DNA of 64,000 nucleotides from Saprospiraceae bacterium (GCA_020628095.1 JAHDFP010000002.1:248001-312000), one strand, 5' to 3'. Positions 28,245-37,764 are shown, counted from the first letter of the stretch. Notes: a model not told the origin generated them from the sequence alone. A program made the numbers and translations.

Positions 28245-28682
28245 TTAGGCTTTTTCCATTGTGATTTCGACAACACAACCATCAGAGTCTGTAGATATTA
28301 TTGTCCAGATATTATCTGTCACCTTGCCTGAACGACATTCACTGTTTCCCGAAAAACAATAGGTTATTTGACCAATGTCTTCATTTAATTCGTAGGTGAA
28401 TTCATCTTTGACAAAATCCCCATCCACATCATACATTTCATATCCTGAATTGTCATTATTAAATACAATATTGTAGTTGCACCAGTTATCATTAAACCAT
28501 TCGATACAAGAATTTTCAACCAATTTTAATGAGACATTTTCAGAAGGATCGTCACAATCTCTTTGTAATAAAGATTGTAACTGCCATGTAGAATTAGGAA
28601 CTATATCTGATAGAGGATCATCACCTCCACAAGAAAATAATGAGATGACAGTAAAAAGGAATGTTATTCTAATTAAATTCAT
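28245..28682 (-). CDS. Small exported lipoprotein, lipocalin-like
   Basis: The 145-residue protein has a lipoprotein signal with Cys18 (SLFSC). After it comes a beta-rich domain opening with NSTWQLQSL, the usual opening of lipocalin-like Bacteroidota lipoproteins that measure stress or bind small ligands, then several Cys residues that could form disulfides and a C-terminal WTIISTDSDGCVVEITM. No specific function is visible. It is a single-gene unit with short flanking spacers. Confidence 0.65.
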   Translation of the reverse strand: MNLIRITFLFTVISLFSCGGDDPLSDIVPNSTWQLQSLLQRDCDDPSENVSLKLVENSCIEWFNDNWCNYNIVFNNDNSGYEMYDVDGDFVKDEFTYELNEDIGQITYCFSGNSECRSGKVTDNIWTIISTDSDGCVVEITMEKA

Positions 28683-28820
28683 ATCAAATTTTTTATTGAA
28701 TATAATAATTCATAGACGTAAGGGAAGAGTGATCTCAACGATCACGTATCTGTTTAACTTTCTAATAACTTATAGATTCGCGAGCGTGTACTCAGATAAT
28801 CAGGTCAGTTAATTCAAAGT

Positions 28821-29570
28821 TTGACTAAATATATTACAAGGAATATCATCTTAATCATCTTGTTATCTGCGGGATGCCAAACTGCGGAGGAGGACACATC
28901 TAATTCTAATATTACAAAGTATGAACTACTAGATGGACATTATATCCTAAATAAATACTGGCTCAAACAATTCATCATCGATTATTTTATAGACGTCGCC
29001 ATTGGCTCAGAATATGGGGCAGGATTTCCATTGACTAAAAAGTGGAATACCAAGATGATGATCTATGTGGAAGGAGAAATGCATGAAGAATTATCATCAG
29101 AATTAGATAAGGTGATAGAAGAATTAAATTCACTTTTCGAGGATGGCTTTGAGATTCAAATTACAGAAGATAAGAGTTTATCTAATTTTATCATTTTCCT
29201 TGGCCATGGGGATGATTATGCCAAGCTGTTTCCAGGGATAAGGGACTATGTAGATGATAATTATGGATTGGCATGGATATATACGGATAATCATCATCAT
29301 ATCACTCATGGTCACATGTATGTAGATATAGAAAGAGCTGATCTGCAATCTCAATTACATCTATTAAGAGAGGAACTGACTCAGTCTTTAGGCTTGACTA
29401 ACGATATTCCTCATTTCCCTAATAGTCTATTTTATGATAAGCATTCAGAAATTAATGCTTATTCTGTGATGGACAGAGAAATCATAAGACTACTGTATCA
29501 TCCTAAGGTAGTCGCCGGTATTGGGAAGGAATCTGTAAACTTCCTGCTTACGGATTTGCTCAATTTTTAG
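28821..29570 (+). CDS. DUF2927-like zincin-type lipoprotein
   Basis: The reading frame opens with TTG at 28821 and gives a lipoprotein signal with Cys19 (LLSAGC). No ATG is placed so that the signal would be kept, so TTG is the best start. The domain has the signatures of DUF2927: HLLREELTQSLGLTND (near 184), PNSLFYD, YSVMDREIIRLLYHP (near 215). Related proteins are predicted metallopeptidases, but here the usual zinc motif is weak. HHHITHGHMYVDIE may be the metal-binding part. Function unknown; likely at a periplasm-facing membrane. Confidence 0.65.
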   Translation: MTKYITRNIILIILLSAGCQTAEEDTSNSNITKYELLDGHYILNKYWLKQFIIDYFIDVAIGSEYGAGFPLTKKWNTKMMIYVEGEMHEELSSELDKVIEELNSLFEDGFEIQITEDKSLSNFIIFLGHGDDYAKLFPGIRDYVDDNYGLAWIYTDNHHHITHGHMYVDIERADLQSQLHLLREELTQSLGLTNDIPHFPNSLFYDKHSEINAYSVMDREIIRLLYHPKVVAGIGKESVNFLLTDLLNF

Positions 29571-29694
29571 TAAATAATTAAATAATCTGTATTGAATGCG
29601 ACTAACATAGATTAGGATTCCGACTATTTTTGTTTTGATCTTTTTTTTTAATATTAAATCAGCTGCGAAGATTTTCCATATTTTAAAAAATCAA

Positions 29695-30771
29695 ATGAAA
29701 AGGGAACTCATAGTTTTAGTGATACTTACTTTTTATGTAATAAGCTTTTCGGCTCAGAAAATGATCGTCTTAGAAAAATTCACTAATTCTTCCTGTGGTG
29801 CATGTGCGGATGCGGCATTGCATATAGAAGATTTGGTAGAAGAGTTTCCCAATATTATATGGGTGAGCCATCAGAAAACACATGGATGGAGAGATAACCC
29901 ATTAGCCAACGAAGATAGCTGGACAATCTGGCAGGAGGTCAACCAAATAGGTAATCCAACAGCTATGATAGACCGTCAGATATATAATAATAGATTAGTG
30001 ACCACAAGAGGTAGCTGGAGAGATCAGATTGTCCAACAATTACAACAGCCCCAGTCAGCTCAGGTGGATATAGTGGATATAGATTTTGACCCTGGTACAA
30101 GGATTCTTGATTTCAGAGTCAAAGTTAGATTTCTCGAGCCAGTCGAAGACATTCCTTTACGCATGACGGCAATGATGGTACAAGATTCCACCTATGGAGA
30201 ACCACAGGATAACTACAATAATAATACACCTGGACATCCACACGAAGGAAGAGGAGCAGAAATGTGGGACTATGCTCATCGTAATGTAGTCAGAGCCATT
30301 CTCGATAATCCGTGGGGCAGCGATAATTTCTTTCCGCGTAATCCGATCGTAGGAGAAATATATAGTAAGTCTTATAGCTATGCGATACCAGAAGATCGAC
30401 GCGCAGATCGACATAAGATAGTGACCTTCGTTTCTCAGCACGGCAGCGACTTATCGGAAAGAAGAATTATGGATGGTTTCCAGATTCGGTTGGATACCAT
30501 TAATTTGACATTAACTAGTATAAGTACCAATATTACGGAAAGAGACTTCAAGGTGTCGCCTAATCCTACCAGCGACTTTATTGAAATCACAGAAATTAGA
30601 GATTTCCATTCTCTAAGGATATTAGATATATCTGGGAAAGAAGTATTCTATAGATACGTTGATAATGATTCTGAGGTAATAGATGTCTCTGCTTTATACG
30701 AAGGAGTCTATTTTGTTCAAATGCTATCCGACGATGGTATAAGGACTCAGAAATTTATCATTTCTCGATAA
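29695..30771 (+). CDS. Omp28-like thioredoxin-fold protein with T9SS type A sorting domain
   Basis: The ATG at 29695 (MKRELIVLVIL) is chosen over the upstream TTG at 29635 because it begins a proper signal peptide ending ISFSA. The mature part opens with KMIVLEKFTNSSCGACADA, where Cys34 and Cys37 form the Omp28/thioredoxin-like pair, and goes on with an Omp28 domain. The C-terminus from about 280 (DFKVSPNPTSDFIEITE...GVYFVQMLSDDG) is a type A sorting domain, so the protein is moved to the surface by T9SS. It should be a surface redox-fold protein with an unknown partner. Confidence 0.85.
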   Translation: MKRELIVLVILTFYVISFSAQKMIVLEKFTNSSCGACADAALHIEDLVEEFPNIIWVSHQKTHGWRDNPLANEDSWTIWQEVNQIGNPTAMIDRQIYNNRLVTTRGSWRDQIVQQLQQPQSAQVDIVDIDFDPGTRILDFRVKVRFLEPVEDIPLRMTAMMVQDSTYGEPQDNYNNNTPGHPHEGRGAEMWDYAHRNVVRAILDNPWGSDNFFPRNPIVGEIYSKSYSYAIPEDRRADRHKIVTFVSQHGSDLSERRIMDGFQIRLDTINLTLTSISTNITERDFKVSPNPTSDFIEITEIRDFHSLRILDISGKEVFYRYVDNDSEVIDVSALYEGVYFVQMLSDDGIRTQKFIISR

Positions 30772-30850
30772 TCTAGATGGATTTACTTATGCGCAGCTTC
30801 TTTTTTTCTGATTTGCCTCCTTACGGTATCTGCCGAATAGTATCTTGAAG

Positions 30851-30868
30851 GTGCATAACTCTATGCAC
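30851..30868. repeat. Perfect inverted repeat GTGCATA/TATGCAC
   Basis: Seven-base arms with a 4-base ACTC loop lie in the 190-base gap between the Omp28-like and hibernation-factor genes. No T run follows, so it is a possible operator rather than a terminator. Confidence 0.35.
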
Positions 30869-30973
30869 TTGGGATGACCTAATTATTGACATTCATATTT
30901 ATTTGCGATAATTTAATGAGCTGAAATGGCAAACGCTCTTTAATTTATTTTTCTAACCTATAAAATGTGTAGC

Positions 30974-31273
30974 ATGAATATTACTATTAGCAAAAATCCG
31001 AACAATGAAGGTCAAAATTACTTTGAGAAGTACGCCCAAAATCAGTTAGAAAAATTATTTACCAAATATCCATTTATAGAATCCATACGGCTCTCTCTGC
31101 GCGCCAAAAAGCATCCCATCAAAAAAGTTAAGCTACAGGCCAGATTAAAAGGCAAAGACGTATATGTAGAAGCAGAAGGACCTAAGCATGACCGCGCAAT
31201 AGACTTGGCAGGGGATAAGCTGACAGTGATTGCAGAAAAGTATAAGTCCAAGAGATATAAGCAAGCCTCTTAG
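30974..31273 (+). CDS. hpf: HPF/RaiA-type ribosome hibernation factor
   Basis: The 99-residue protein begins best at the ATG at 30974 (MNITISKNP); three extra codons upstream also fit. It has the ribosome-binding beta-alpha-beta-beta-beta-alpha fold of the S30AE family: MNITISKNP, a long helix with FEKYAQNQLEKLF, then the beta segments KKHPIKKVKLQARLKGKDVYVEAEG and the second helix DRAIDLAGDKLTVIAEKY. It is the short form, without the C-terminal dimer domain. Such proteins hold ribosomes inactive in slow growth. Confidence 0.78.
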   Translation: MNITISKNPNNEGQNYFEKYAQNQLEKLFTKYPFIESIRLSLRAKKHPIKKVKLQARLKGKDVYVEAEGPKHDRAIDLAGDKLTVIAEKYKSKRYKQAS

Positions 31274-31378
31274 GGTCAAGTCAGTATTCAGTAGGTTTTC
31301 AGGATATAATTACAATAAGAATTTAAAATCAAATGCATTTTAAACATATAATTGTAATTTGACAGAAATCTACGAAAC

Positions 31379-32293
31379 ATGAAACGTCGACAATTTGCAC
31401 GTAATTCTTCCTTAGCTTTCGGGTCACTGCTATTACTCAGATGCAAGATGGAAAACAAAGTCAAACAAGCTGCCGAGACAATGGAAGTTACATCTAAGGG
31501 ATTAGAAGATTTTGGATTGCAATTGTGGTCTGTGCGTGATGCCATGAAAGATAACCCTTATGAGACCCTTAAGACCTTATCAGAGATCGGTTATAAAGAC
31601 ATAGAAAGTGCGGGATATAATGAAGGGTCTTTTTATGGTATGGAACCTAAGGAATTCAAAAAAGTCCTTTCTGATCTTGGACTAAAGATGAGAAGCACAC
31701 ACACTAATACAGGCAGCTTTATTACTGATACAAAGGGGACGATGACTAATGACTGGGAAATGGCCCTAGCAGATGCCAAGGAAGCAGGAGCTAAGTCGAT
31801 AGTCTGTGGATGGTTGCACGAGTCAGAGAGAAAGACTCTGGACGACTATAAGCGTCATGCGGAATTATTCAACACCTGTGGTGAGAAAGCCAACGAGTAC
31901 AATCTCAAATTCGGATTTCATAATCATGATTTTGAGTTCTTTAAGATAGACGATCAAGTACCTTATGATATTCTCCTGTCTCAGACGGATGTCGACAAGG
32001 TCTTTTTTGAGATGGACCATTATTGGGTCAAAAAAGGGAATGCGGACACCTTTGATTACTTTACTAAGCATAAAGGACGTTTTCCAGTATGGCATGTCAA
32101 GGATATGGATAATACCGCAGAACAGTTCTTTACAGAAGTGGGTAGCGGTATAATTGACTACGTTAAGATTTTCCAGCAAGCGGAACAATCTGGGCTGGAG
32201 TACTTTTATGTGGAGCAAGATGCTTTTAAGTCTTTAGACCCTCTTGTCAGTGTGAGACAAAGCCATGATTACCTTAGTACTCTTAAGGTATAA
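31379..32293 (+). CDS. Sugar phosphate isomerase/epimerase-like TIM-barrel lipoprotein
   Basis: The N-terminus MKRRQFARNSSLAFGSLLLLRC is the usual Bacteroidota twin-Arg/lipoprotein-type leader, with Cys22 as the possible lipidation site. The rest is a xylose-isomerase-like TIM barrel: LQLWSVRDAM, GYKDIESAGYNEG, HTNTGSF, KFGFHNHDFEFF (metal-ligand histidines), FEMDHYWVKKG, VWHVKDMD and FYVEQDA. The glutamate and histidine set suggests a metal-bound active site on a sugar or polyol, with substrate unknown. No carbohydrate operon surrounds it. Confidence 0.85.
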   Translation: MKRRQFARNSSLAFGSLLLLRCKMENKVKQAAETMEVTSKGLEDFGLQLWSVRDAMKDNPYETLKTLSEIGYKDIESAGYNEGSFYGMEPKEFKKVLSDLGLKMRSTHTNTGSFITDTKGTMTNDWEMALADAKEAGAKSIVCGWLHESERKTLDDYKRHAELFNTCGEKANEYNLKFGFHNHDFEFFKIDDQVPYDILLSQTDVDKVFFEMDHYWVKKGNADTFDYFTKHKGRFPVWHVKDMDNTAEQFFTEVGSGIIDYVKIFQQAEQSGLEYFYVEQDAFKSLDPLVSVRQSHDYLSTLKV

Positions 32294-32343
32294 CATGGAT
32301 TAATGCAGAAATAAGTTAATTTGTCGTTTCGAGCTATCCTTTG

Positions 32344-33171
32344 ATGCGATTACTGACCATTCCTTATCTCAGACCTCATTTTAGATATTACCTTTCCATA
32401 GGGGTAATGGTAGGGGTTATTGTTGGTTTCATTTTAATATTTTTTCAGCCTTTTGGCACCGCAAATTTTACTCACGAATACAAATCCCTGATACTTGCGG
32501 GTTACGGATTGGTTATAGCAGTAATAACATCTGCTGTTTATTTATTGAGTTTATCTGTTATTAATAGAGCAAATCGTGATAGCTGGACTGTGATAAGGGA
32601 GGTCCTGGATTTGGGTACAGCAATTATCCTGTCCATAGTCGGATGCTATATATACAGGACTTGGGTATTCGACCTTAATTATTCTATCAATGGTTTAATT
32701 TTCTTTTTTGGTATAGCCATCTTAACTGCACTGCTGCCTGTGTCTATCTGTTTTTTAGTCCTTTATAACCAATGGAAAGATGTAACGAGATCTACTATAA
32801 GGGAGTATAGCTATCCAACTATTAATACGAATAAAGAAATATGCCTTAATGAAGGGAAATCCGATGAATTAAAAGTTCCCTTAGATAATATCATAATGGC
32901 TAATGCACAGGACAATTATGTCTTGTTGCATATAAGACAAGGTGATAAGTTGCAAAAACACATCCTCAGAAGCACCTTAAAAAGCATTAAGAACTCCCTT
33001 ATTTCAGATCAGTTCGTACAAGTCCATCGATCTTTTATTATTAATAGAAAAGATATAGATCAATTATTAGGAAACAAGAGCAAAGCAACCCTAGTCTTGA
33101 GTAATATAAGCAAGAAAATCCCTGTCTCGCGTACATACTACGACGAAATAAAAAACATAATAAACCCCTGA
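32344..33171 (+). CDS. Membrane-bound LytTR transcriptional regulator
   Basis: The ATG at 32344 is preferred over the TTG one codon earlier. Residues 15-140 contain four transmembrane helices, and residues 172-275 are a LytTR DNA-binding domain (IIMANAQDNYVLLHIRQGD, LRSTLKSIKN, FVQVHRSFIINRKDI, IPVSRTYY). The sensor part is membrane-only, with no receiver domain, so signals probably come through the membrane segment. The gene directly precedes the structured leader at 33183-33253 and a two-gene exported-protein unit, which could be its target. Confidence 0.85.
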   Translation: MRLLTIPYLRPHFRYYLSIGVMVGVIVGFILIFFQPFGTANFTHEYKSLILAGYGLVIAVITSAVYLLSLSVINRANRDSWTVIREVLDLGTAIILSIVGCYIYRTWVFDLNYSINGLIFFFGIAILTALLPVSICFLVLYNQWKDVTRSTIREYSYPTINTNKEICLNEGKSDELKVPLDNIIMANAQDNYVLLHIRQGDKLQKHILRSTLKSIKNSLISDQFVQVHRSFIINRKDIDQLLGNKSKATLVLSNISKKIPVSRTYYDEIKNIINP

Positions 33172-33182
33172 TAATCAAGTTG

Positions 33183-33253
33183 ATAAGTGTGAAATGCAAC
33201 ACTTATTGGCGAACTGCAAGTTGCATTTGACCACAGATTAGAGCCACTGGTCA
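33183..33253. repeat. Three overlapping or adjacent inverted repeats in a leader
   Basis: ATAAGTGT (33183-33190) pairs with ACACTTAT (33199-33206). AAATGCAAC (33192-33200) pairs with GTTGCATTT (33220-33228). TGACCA (33228-33233) pairs with TGGTCA (33248-33253). All arms are perfect. The first two share bases, so they are mutually exclusive in RNA, as in an attenuator or riboswitch-like switch. They sit between the LytTR gene and the exported-protein pair. Confidence 0.5.
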
Positions 33254-33310
33254 CTCACTAAGAATTATAGCTTTTTTTCATTTCATATTTGGATCATGAA
33301 AATTATTGAT

Positions 33311-34114
33311 ATGAAAAAAATAACCTTTTTATTACTTCTGATTTCTGGTTCTTTTGTGCGGGCACAAGATAATATAGGAATCGCTTATAATGAGATCAGC
33401 TTGGATTATGGCATCGGACTTACTAAAGTCAAGGAAAACCGATATTACAATGGAAGTCGTCATACACGATTACATAATTTTGGAATGGCCTATACCATTC
33501 AGAAAGAGAGAGCAAGGACTACCATAGAAATGTCTTTTGCTACCAATTTTGATAGAGGGTCAAAACTGACTTGGTATCAGATAATTAAACCAGATTTCAC
33601 TCTTAATCATCAGAGAAAAGTAGGAGAACATTGGGTCGGTGCTTATATGCAGACAGCGACTATTCTTAATTTTCCTGTGACTAGAGTGGGTTCTTTTGGT
33701 AACAATCCACTGAGTTATACGATTGCTCAGAATCTTGGCGTCTCTTATAGAAAGAACTTTGATTTACCGTTAATAGAAGATACATCATGGCAGGGTTATG
33801 TAGATGCAAGATCGTCTTTACTTAATTATGTCATACGTCCAGCCTATGGTCATCCTTACCCAGAACATTTTTTGGATGAAAAACATTTCACCCCGACTAG
33901 AAGAGGGATAGGCACTTCTATAGCCAAAAGCGGAAAAATACGAACGGTAGACAAATATCAAAGTATACATGTTGTACTAGGTATAAGATACTTTATCAAT
34001 GATAACATGGCTTTTGGTCTGAGATACAAATTTGATTACCAAGGTCAGGTCAGTGATCAGTCATCTAGTCTTTCTCAGCATGCTCTTAATCTGAGAGTGA
34101 GTTATATCTATTAA
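33311..34114 (+). CDS. Outer-membrane barrel-like exported protein
   Basis: The ATG at 33311 (MKKITFLLLL) gives a clean signal peptide ending FVRAQ; five codons upstream also fit. The 267-residue protein is rich in alternating aromatic and polar strands (YNEISLDYGIGLTKVKENRYY, HVVLGIRYFINDNMAFGLRYKFDY, LNLRVSYIY) and ends in a tyrosine, which fits an outer-membrane beta barrel. Function is unknown. It is 29 bases upstream of the S41 lipoprotein gene, with which it shares a terminator at 35187-35227. Confidence 0.7.
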   Translation: MKKITFLLLLISGSFVRAQDNIGIAYNEISLDYGIGLTKVKENRYYNGSRHTRLHNFGMAYTIQKERARTTIEMSFATNFDRGSKLTWYQIIKPDFTLNHQRKVGEHWVGAYMQTATILNFPVTRVGSFGNNPLSYTIAQNLGVSYRKNFDLPLIEDTSWQGYVDARSSLLNYVIRPAYGHPYPEHFLDEKHFTPTRRGIGTSIAKSGKIRTVDKYQSIHVVLGIRYFINDNMAFGLRYKFDYQGQVSDQSSSLSQHALNLRVSYIY

Positions 34115-34143
34115 TCCATTCTTAATCTTTTAAAATAAAAATC

Positions 34144-35139
34144 ATGAAAAATCTAATTATATATTTCTCCGTGTTTACAGTGGTATTTGCAAGTTCTTGT
34201 AGTCAAGATAATTATCCATATAATGATTATGGACCAGTAGAGCTTTATGATGAGTTTTGGCATCACGTCAATGACAACTACATTTATTTTCCTCAAAAGA
34301 ATGTGGATTGGGATAGTGTCCATGTAGTTAATTCATCGCTTATAGATGATAACAGTACTGAAGAGGAATTATTTTCTGCGATGGAACAATCCTTATTAAG
34401 TCTTAAGGACGGTCATAATTTTTTGAATGCTCCAGACCGTATGGCCCGGTCCTACAATTTTACAGAGGGTTACGAAGTTCATTTTGATTTAGATCTTGTT
34501 AAGAATTCCTATTTACAAGACTATACAGTAGAGCGTGATTATTTTACTTACGGCCTTGTAGACGATAAGACACTTTATGTGCATGTGTCTAAAATGCAGC
34601 GTATAAGATACCTGAGACACCTTCTGAGAGAGCAGGCTATAGGTAAGGTCGACAATCTTATAATTGACCTTAGGGGCAATACAGGTGGTGATAGCAATGA
34701 CATACCAGATATGCTAGGTGATTATGTGAGCGAACGGATTAATATAGGCGCTTATCTAGAGAAATCAGGACCAGGTCATAATGAGGTGACTGATCCTATC
34801 CATATTTATGCAGAGCCATCTGATGTCCACTTTGATGGAAATATAATGATCCTTATTAACCGTCGATGTTATAGTGCGACATCTTATATGGCGTCTATGT
34901 GTAAAGAGTTGGATAATTTTCAATTGATAGGTCAGATCACTGGCGGTGGTGGTGGTGGAAATGCAGGCTTCCAATTGTCTAACGGATGGGTTGTGTCTGT
35001 ATCAGTAAGTGACTTTATAGATACTTCTGGTAGGTCGATAGAGTTAGGTGTGAAGCCAGATTTTATAATAGAGAATACAGCACAAGATATAGCTAATGGT
35101 AAAGATAGAATGCTAGAGCAAGCTTTAGAAATGAGATAA
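34144..35139 (+). CDS. S41-family peptidase lipoprotein
   Basis: A lipoprotein signal with Cys20 (FASSC) leads to a 310-residue S41 (C-terminal processing protease) domain. The core segments are NLIIDLRGNTGGDSND near 180, MILINRRCYSATSYMASM near 236-253, where the Ser of YSAT aligns with the family nucleophile, and QLIGQITGGGGGGNAGF near 261. There is no PDZ domain; the N-terminal cap is the usual short helical bundle. The protein should cleave unfolded or exported proteins in the periplasm. It closes a two-gene unit with a terminator. Confidence 0.85.
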   Translation: MKNLIIYFSVFTVVFASSCSQDNYPYNDYGPVELYDEFWHHVNDNYIYFPQKNVDWDSVHVVNSSLIDDNSTEEELFSAMEQSLLSLKDGHNFLNAPDRMARSYNFTEGYEVHFDLDLVKNSYLQDYTVERDYFTYGLVDDKTLYVHVSKMQRIRYLRHLLREQAIGKVDNLIIDLRGNTGGDSNDIPDMLGDYVSERINIGAYLEKSGPGHNEVTDPIHIYAEPSDVHFDGNIMILINRRCYSATSYMASMCKELDNFQLIGQITGGGGGGNAGFQLSNGWVVSVSVSDFIDTSGRSIELGVKPDFIIENTAQDIANGKDRMLEQALEMR

Positions 35140-35186
35140 GACTGATTTTTTGGAAAGATTTTTATATCAATTCTAATTTTATAATG

Positions 35187-35227
35187 ATATCGTCAATTGC
35201 GAGTTGTTCGCATTGGCGATATTTTTT
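35187..35227 (+). terminator. Intrinsic terminator after the S41 gene
   Basis: ATATCG and CGATAT arms extend into a stem of about 14 pairs with one bulged T and a GTTG-centred loop, followed by a T run. It ends the barrel-S41 transcription unit. Confidence 0.75.
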
Positions 35228-35259
35228 ATTTCTGAAAATGGAAATATGTTTTATTGTCC

Positions 35260-36879
35260 TTAATAACCTGGCAATAATAATACTGGACTGGCAATGGATT
35301 TGATTTCTCCCGTGACGAACATTACTTCCGCGAAACAAGTATATATTCCTGATGCTGCGGGTCTATCATTTGTCATACCATTCCAGCCTATATCTTCTAT
35401 GTTAGGATTAAAATTTTCCTTTAGGAAAATTTGATTTCCCCATCTGTCATATATGATATATCTAAGGACTATTTCGGTACTCGTATTATCTGCATAAACC
35501 GTCAAATGGTTGTTGTCACTTTGTTGTGGAGTGAATATGTTGGGTATGGTGATATTATAGTCGATCTCAGATAAGATAAGAGTTATAAGGCTATCGCAAC
35601 CTTCGTCGGTTTTAAGTAGGACTTCGTAAGTTCCTTGCTCTGAGTAAGAGTTATTCGCGAAAGAATAACTTGATCCCTTTTCGAATATCTCTACTATTGT
35701 TTGACCGGTAATTATTTCATCGTAAGCCAGGTTGTACGTGTAGTTGGCGCATTTATATTCAGAGGAAATTTCATCATAATAAATCCCTGGTTCGTCGTAA
35801 GCGGAGTCCGAAGTTTTTAATGACTGACCCATGCAGAGAACTGTGTCGATGGATTCATCGATTACACTTATAGGTATATCATCAGATAGAAAACACCCAA
35901 ATGAATTAGTAACTCTAAGATTGTATACGCCAGAAGAGGTGGTATCTTTCTTAATGTCTAAAAAGTGTTGACTTGCATTCTCTATCGCTATGCCGTTTTG
36001 GTACCATTGGTAATTATATCCTGTGACTGGTGATGTATGCAAGGAAAAATCATCATTACAAAGAGCACCACGAGAAAAGATATTGATATTGCTGTCAAAT
36101 CCCGCTTGTGTTAATAATTCTGATAATTTGATATTATCAATAAATAGAAATCGTTTGATGCCATGTAATCCATCTTCTCCACATTCATATCCAATTATCA
36201 AAGCATTGATATCTATGGTGGGACTGAAATTGGTACTAAAACTTTTCCATTCTGAATATGGTATCTGATCAAATGCTATCGAATCCAATGGGTGTAGGTC
36301 AAATCCAAGTTCACAGAGGTCGTCATTAGTCCTTTCTGTAAACTGTAGTTCGTTACAATCTTTAAGGCCATAAAAAATTAAATACGGATTGCTCTCGCCA
36401 AAATCAAACTCTGGATGCTCAGTGAATACTAGATCAAATTCTAATTTGTAAAATTTGTCTTTTATAATTGGCTCATTTGTACATACCCCGAAAGTCTCTT
36501 TAAATTCAAAGGAGTTGAAATCTTGATAAATTAGTCCAATGAACTTATTGTCGATTTTTATTCCGATTGATTCTTCTTCGCTAGTTAAATCTGAGTAGCA
36601 TTCTGGGTCTATATGTTCTGGAGATCCATTGACTGGTGTCCAATTAAGAAGACATTCTCCATCTTGAAAATTATTGAAAAAGCAACAGTCCAATGTCGAT
36701 TCGAAATCTCCGTTAGGTATATACTGAATATCTCCCAACTCATCCTGACATACGCAGTCGGGATCATTTAAGTCTATTAGTCCATCGTTATCATCGTCCA
36801 CACCATTATCGCATATTTCCATTCCCAGAGACAAGGTGCTTATAAAACAAAGGGCTATTGTGATAATGGAATGTTTCAT
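35260..36879 (-). CDS. T9SS type B (gliding-associated C-terminal) secreted protein
   Basis: A signal peptide (residues 1-19, ending LSLGM) is followed by a calcium-type motif NGVDDDNDGLIDLNDPDC (24-41), a lectin-like beta domain up to about 250, an Ig-like segment (YQWYQNGIAIENASQHFL) and one or more GCDSLITL repeats. The C-terminal domain from about 445 (NIFTPQQSDNNHLTVY...RYIIYDRWGNQIFL...WNGMTNDRPAASGIYTCFAEV) is the gliding-associated type B sorting domain, so the protein is moved to the surface by T9SS. It has no enzyme motif; adhesion is likely. Confidence 0.85.
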   Translation of the reverse strand: MKHSIITIALCFISTLSLGMEICDNGVDDDNDGLIDLNDPDCVCQDELGDIQYIPNGDFESTLDCCFFNNFQDGECLLNWTPVNGSPEHIDPECYSDLTSEEESIGIKIDNKFIGLIYQDFNSFEFKETFGVCTNEPIIKDKFYKLEFDLVFTEHPEFDFGESNPYLIFYGLKDCNELQFTERTNDDLCELGFDLHPLDSIAFDQIPYSEWKSFSTNFSPTIDINALIIGYECGEDGLHGIKRFLFIDNIKLSELLTQAGFDSNINIFSRGALCNDDFSLHTSPVTGYNYQWYQNGIAIENASQHFLDIKKDTTSSGVYNLRVTNSFGCFLSDDIPISVIDESIDTVLCMGQSLKTSDSAYDEPGIYYDEISSEYKCANYTYNLAYDEIITGQTIVEIFEKGSSYSFANNSYSEQGTYEVLLKTDEGCDSLITLILSEIDYNITIPNIFTPQQSDNNHLTVYADNTSTEIVLRYIIYDRWGNQIFLKENFNPNIEDIGWNGMTNDRPAASGIYTCFAEVMFVTGEIKSIASPVLLLPGY

Positions 36880-37014
36880 GATGAGGGATTGTAGAGTATT
36901 ACATAATTAGATTTGTTCTTTTAAATATAAAAGATTCTGATTAGGGGTGCAATTCTTCTGCAATTCAAAAAAGAATAAGGATCAGAGAGGTTATAAAGAT
37001 TGGGGGCCGCTTTT

Positions 37015-37764
37015 TTATATTAAACCTGTTTTGTGCAGTATCGTTAGTTGCGCACCGTAGGCCTTGGCGATATTTTCTTGTGTGAATATATTTTTTGTAT
37101 CACCAAAAGCAATGAGTCTCTGATTTAATAATATGACTTTATCAAAATATTGATCGACAGTAGACAGGTCATGATGCACTACTAAAATTGACTTGCCTTC
37201 GCTGGCTAGTTCCTTTAGTATTTGTATTATTTTCTCTTCGGTGGTTATATCTACACCAACAAAGGGCTCATCCAAAAAGAATATATCGGCTTGCTGGGCT
37301 AATGCACGTGCGATGAATACACGCTGTTGCTGACCACCAGATAGTCGACCAATTTGTCGGTCTTTGAGTTTGGAGATTCCTAGTTTTTCTATGGCTTCGT
37401 TTGCTATATTATAATCCTCTTTAGACAGCCTACTCAGCACTTTTTTGAAAGGGTATCTACCCATCAAAACGATGTCAAGAACCGTCGCGGGAAAGTTCCA
37501 ATCTACATCATCCTTTTGAGGTACATAGGCAATTTTCTTTCGGACATCTTCGATGCTTTGGTTGAGGACTTTTATTTTTCCCGCATTATAATCTATTAGT
37601 CCGAGTATGGATTTGAATAGGGTCGACTTTCCTGCACCATTGGGACCTATGACACCGTAGACATGACCTGCTGTTATGTCCAGATGTATGTTAGTCAGTA
37701 CGCGCTTATTGCCATAAGAGACAGATAACCCAGATACTTCTATATGTACATTTGGGTTACTCAT
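37015..37764 (-). CDS. Metal (Mn/Zn) ABC transporter ATP-binding protein
   Basis: The 249-residue ATPase carries Walker A GPNGAGKST (41-49), the Q-loop VPQKDDVDWNFP, the signature RLSGGQQQRV (139-148), Walker B DIFFLDEPFVG and the H-loop VHHDLS. The VPQKDDVDWNFP Q-loop is typical of the Mn/Zn (TroB/MntB/ZnuC) class. Its ATG overlaps the TGA of the binding-protein gene by four bases. A permease gene is normally next, but none follows: the next gene is a T9SS protein. Confidence 0.9.
   Translation of the reverse strand: MSNPNVHIEVSGLSVSYGNKRVLTNIHLDITAGHVYGVIGPNGAGKSTLFKSILGLIDYNAGKIKVLNQSIEDVRKKIAYVPQKDDVDWNFPATVLDIVLMGRYPFKKVLSRLSKEDYNIANEAIEKLGISKLKDRQIGRLSGGQQQRVFIARALAQQADIFFLDEPFVGVDITTEEKIIQILKELASEGKSILVVHHDLSTVDQYFDKVILLNQRLIAFGDTKNIFTQENIAKAYGAQLTILHKTGLI

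Noticed and set aside
29635-29694. Upstream TTG start for the Omp28-like gene
   Set aside because: It adds 20 residues before a standard signal peptide, so the ATG at 29695 is a better start.
30783-30860. A minus-strand fragment that reads like a coding tail (SADTVRRQIRKKEAAHK then stop)
   Set aside because: It is only about 24 residues, has an in-frame stop just upstream and no start codon. It could be a gene relic, but I cannot support it.
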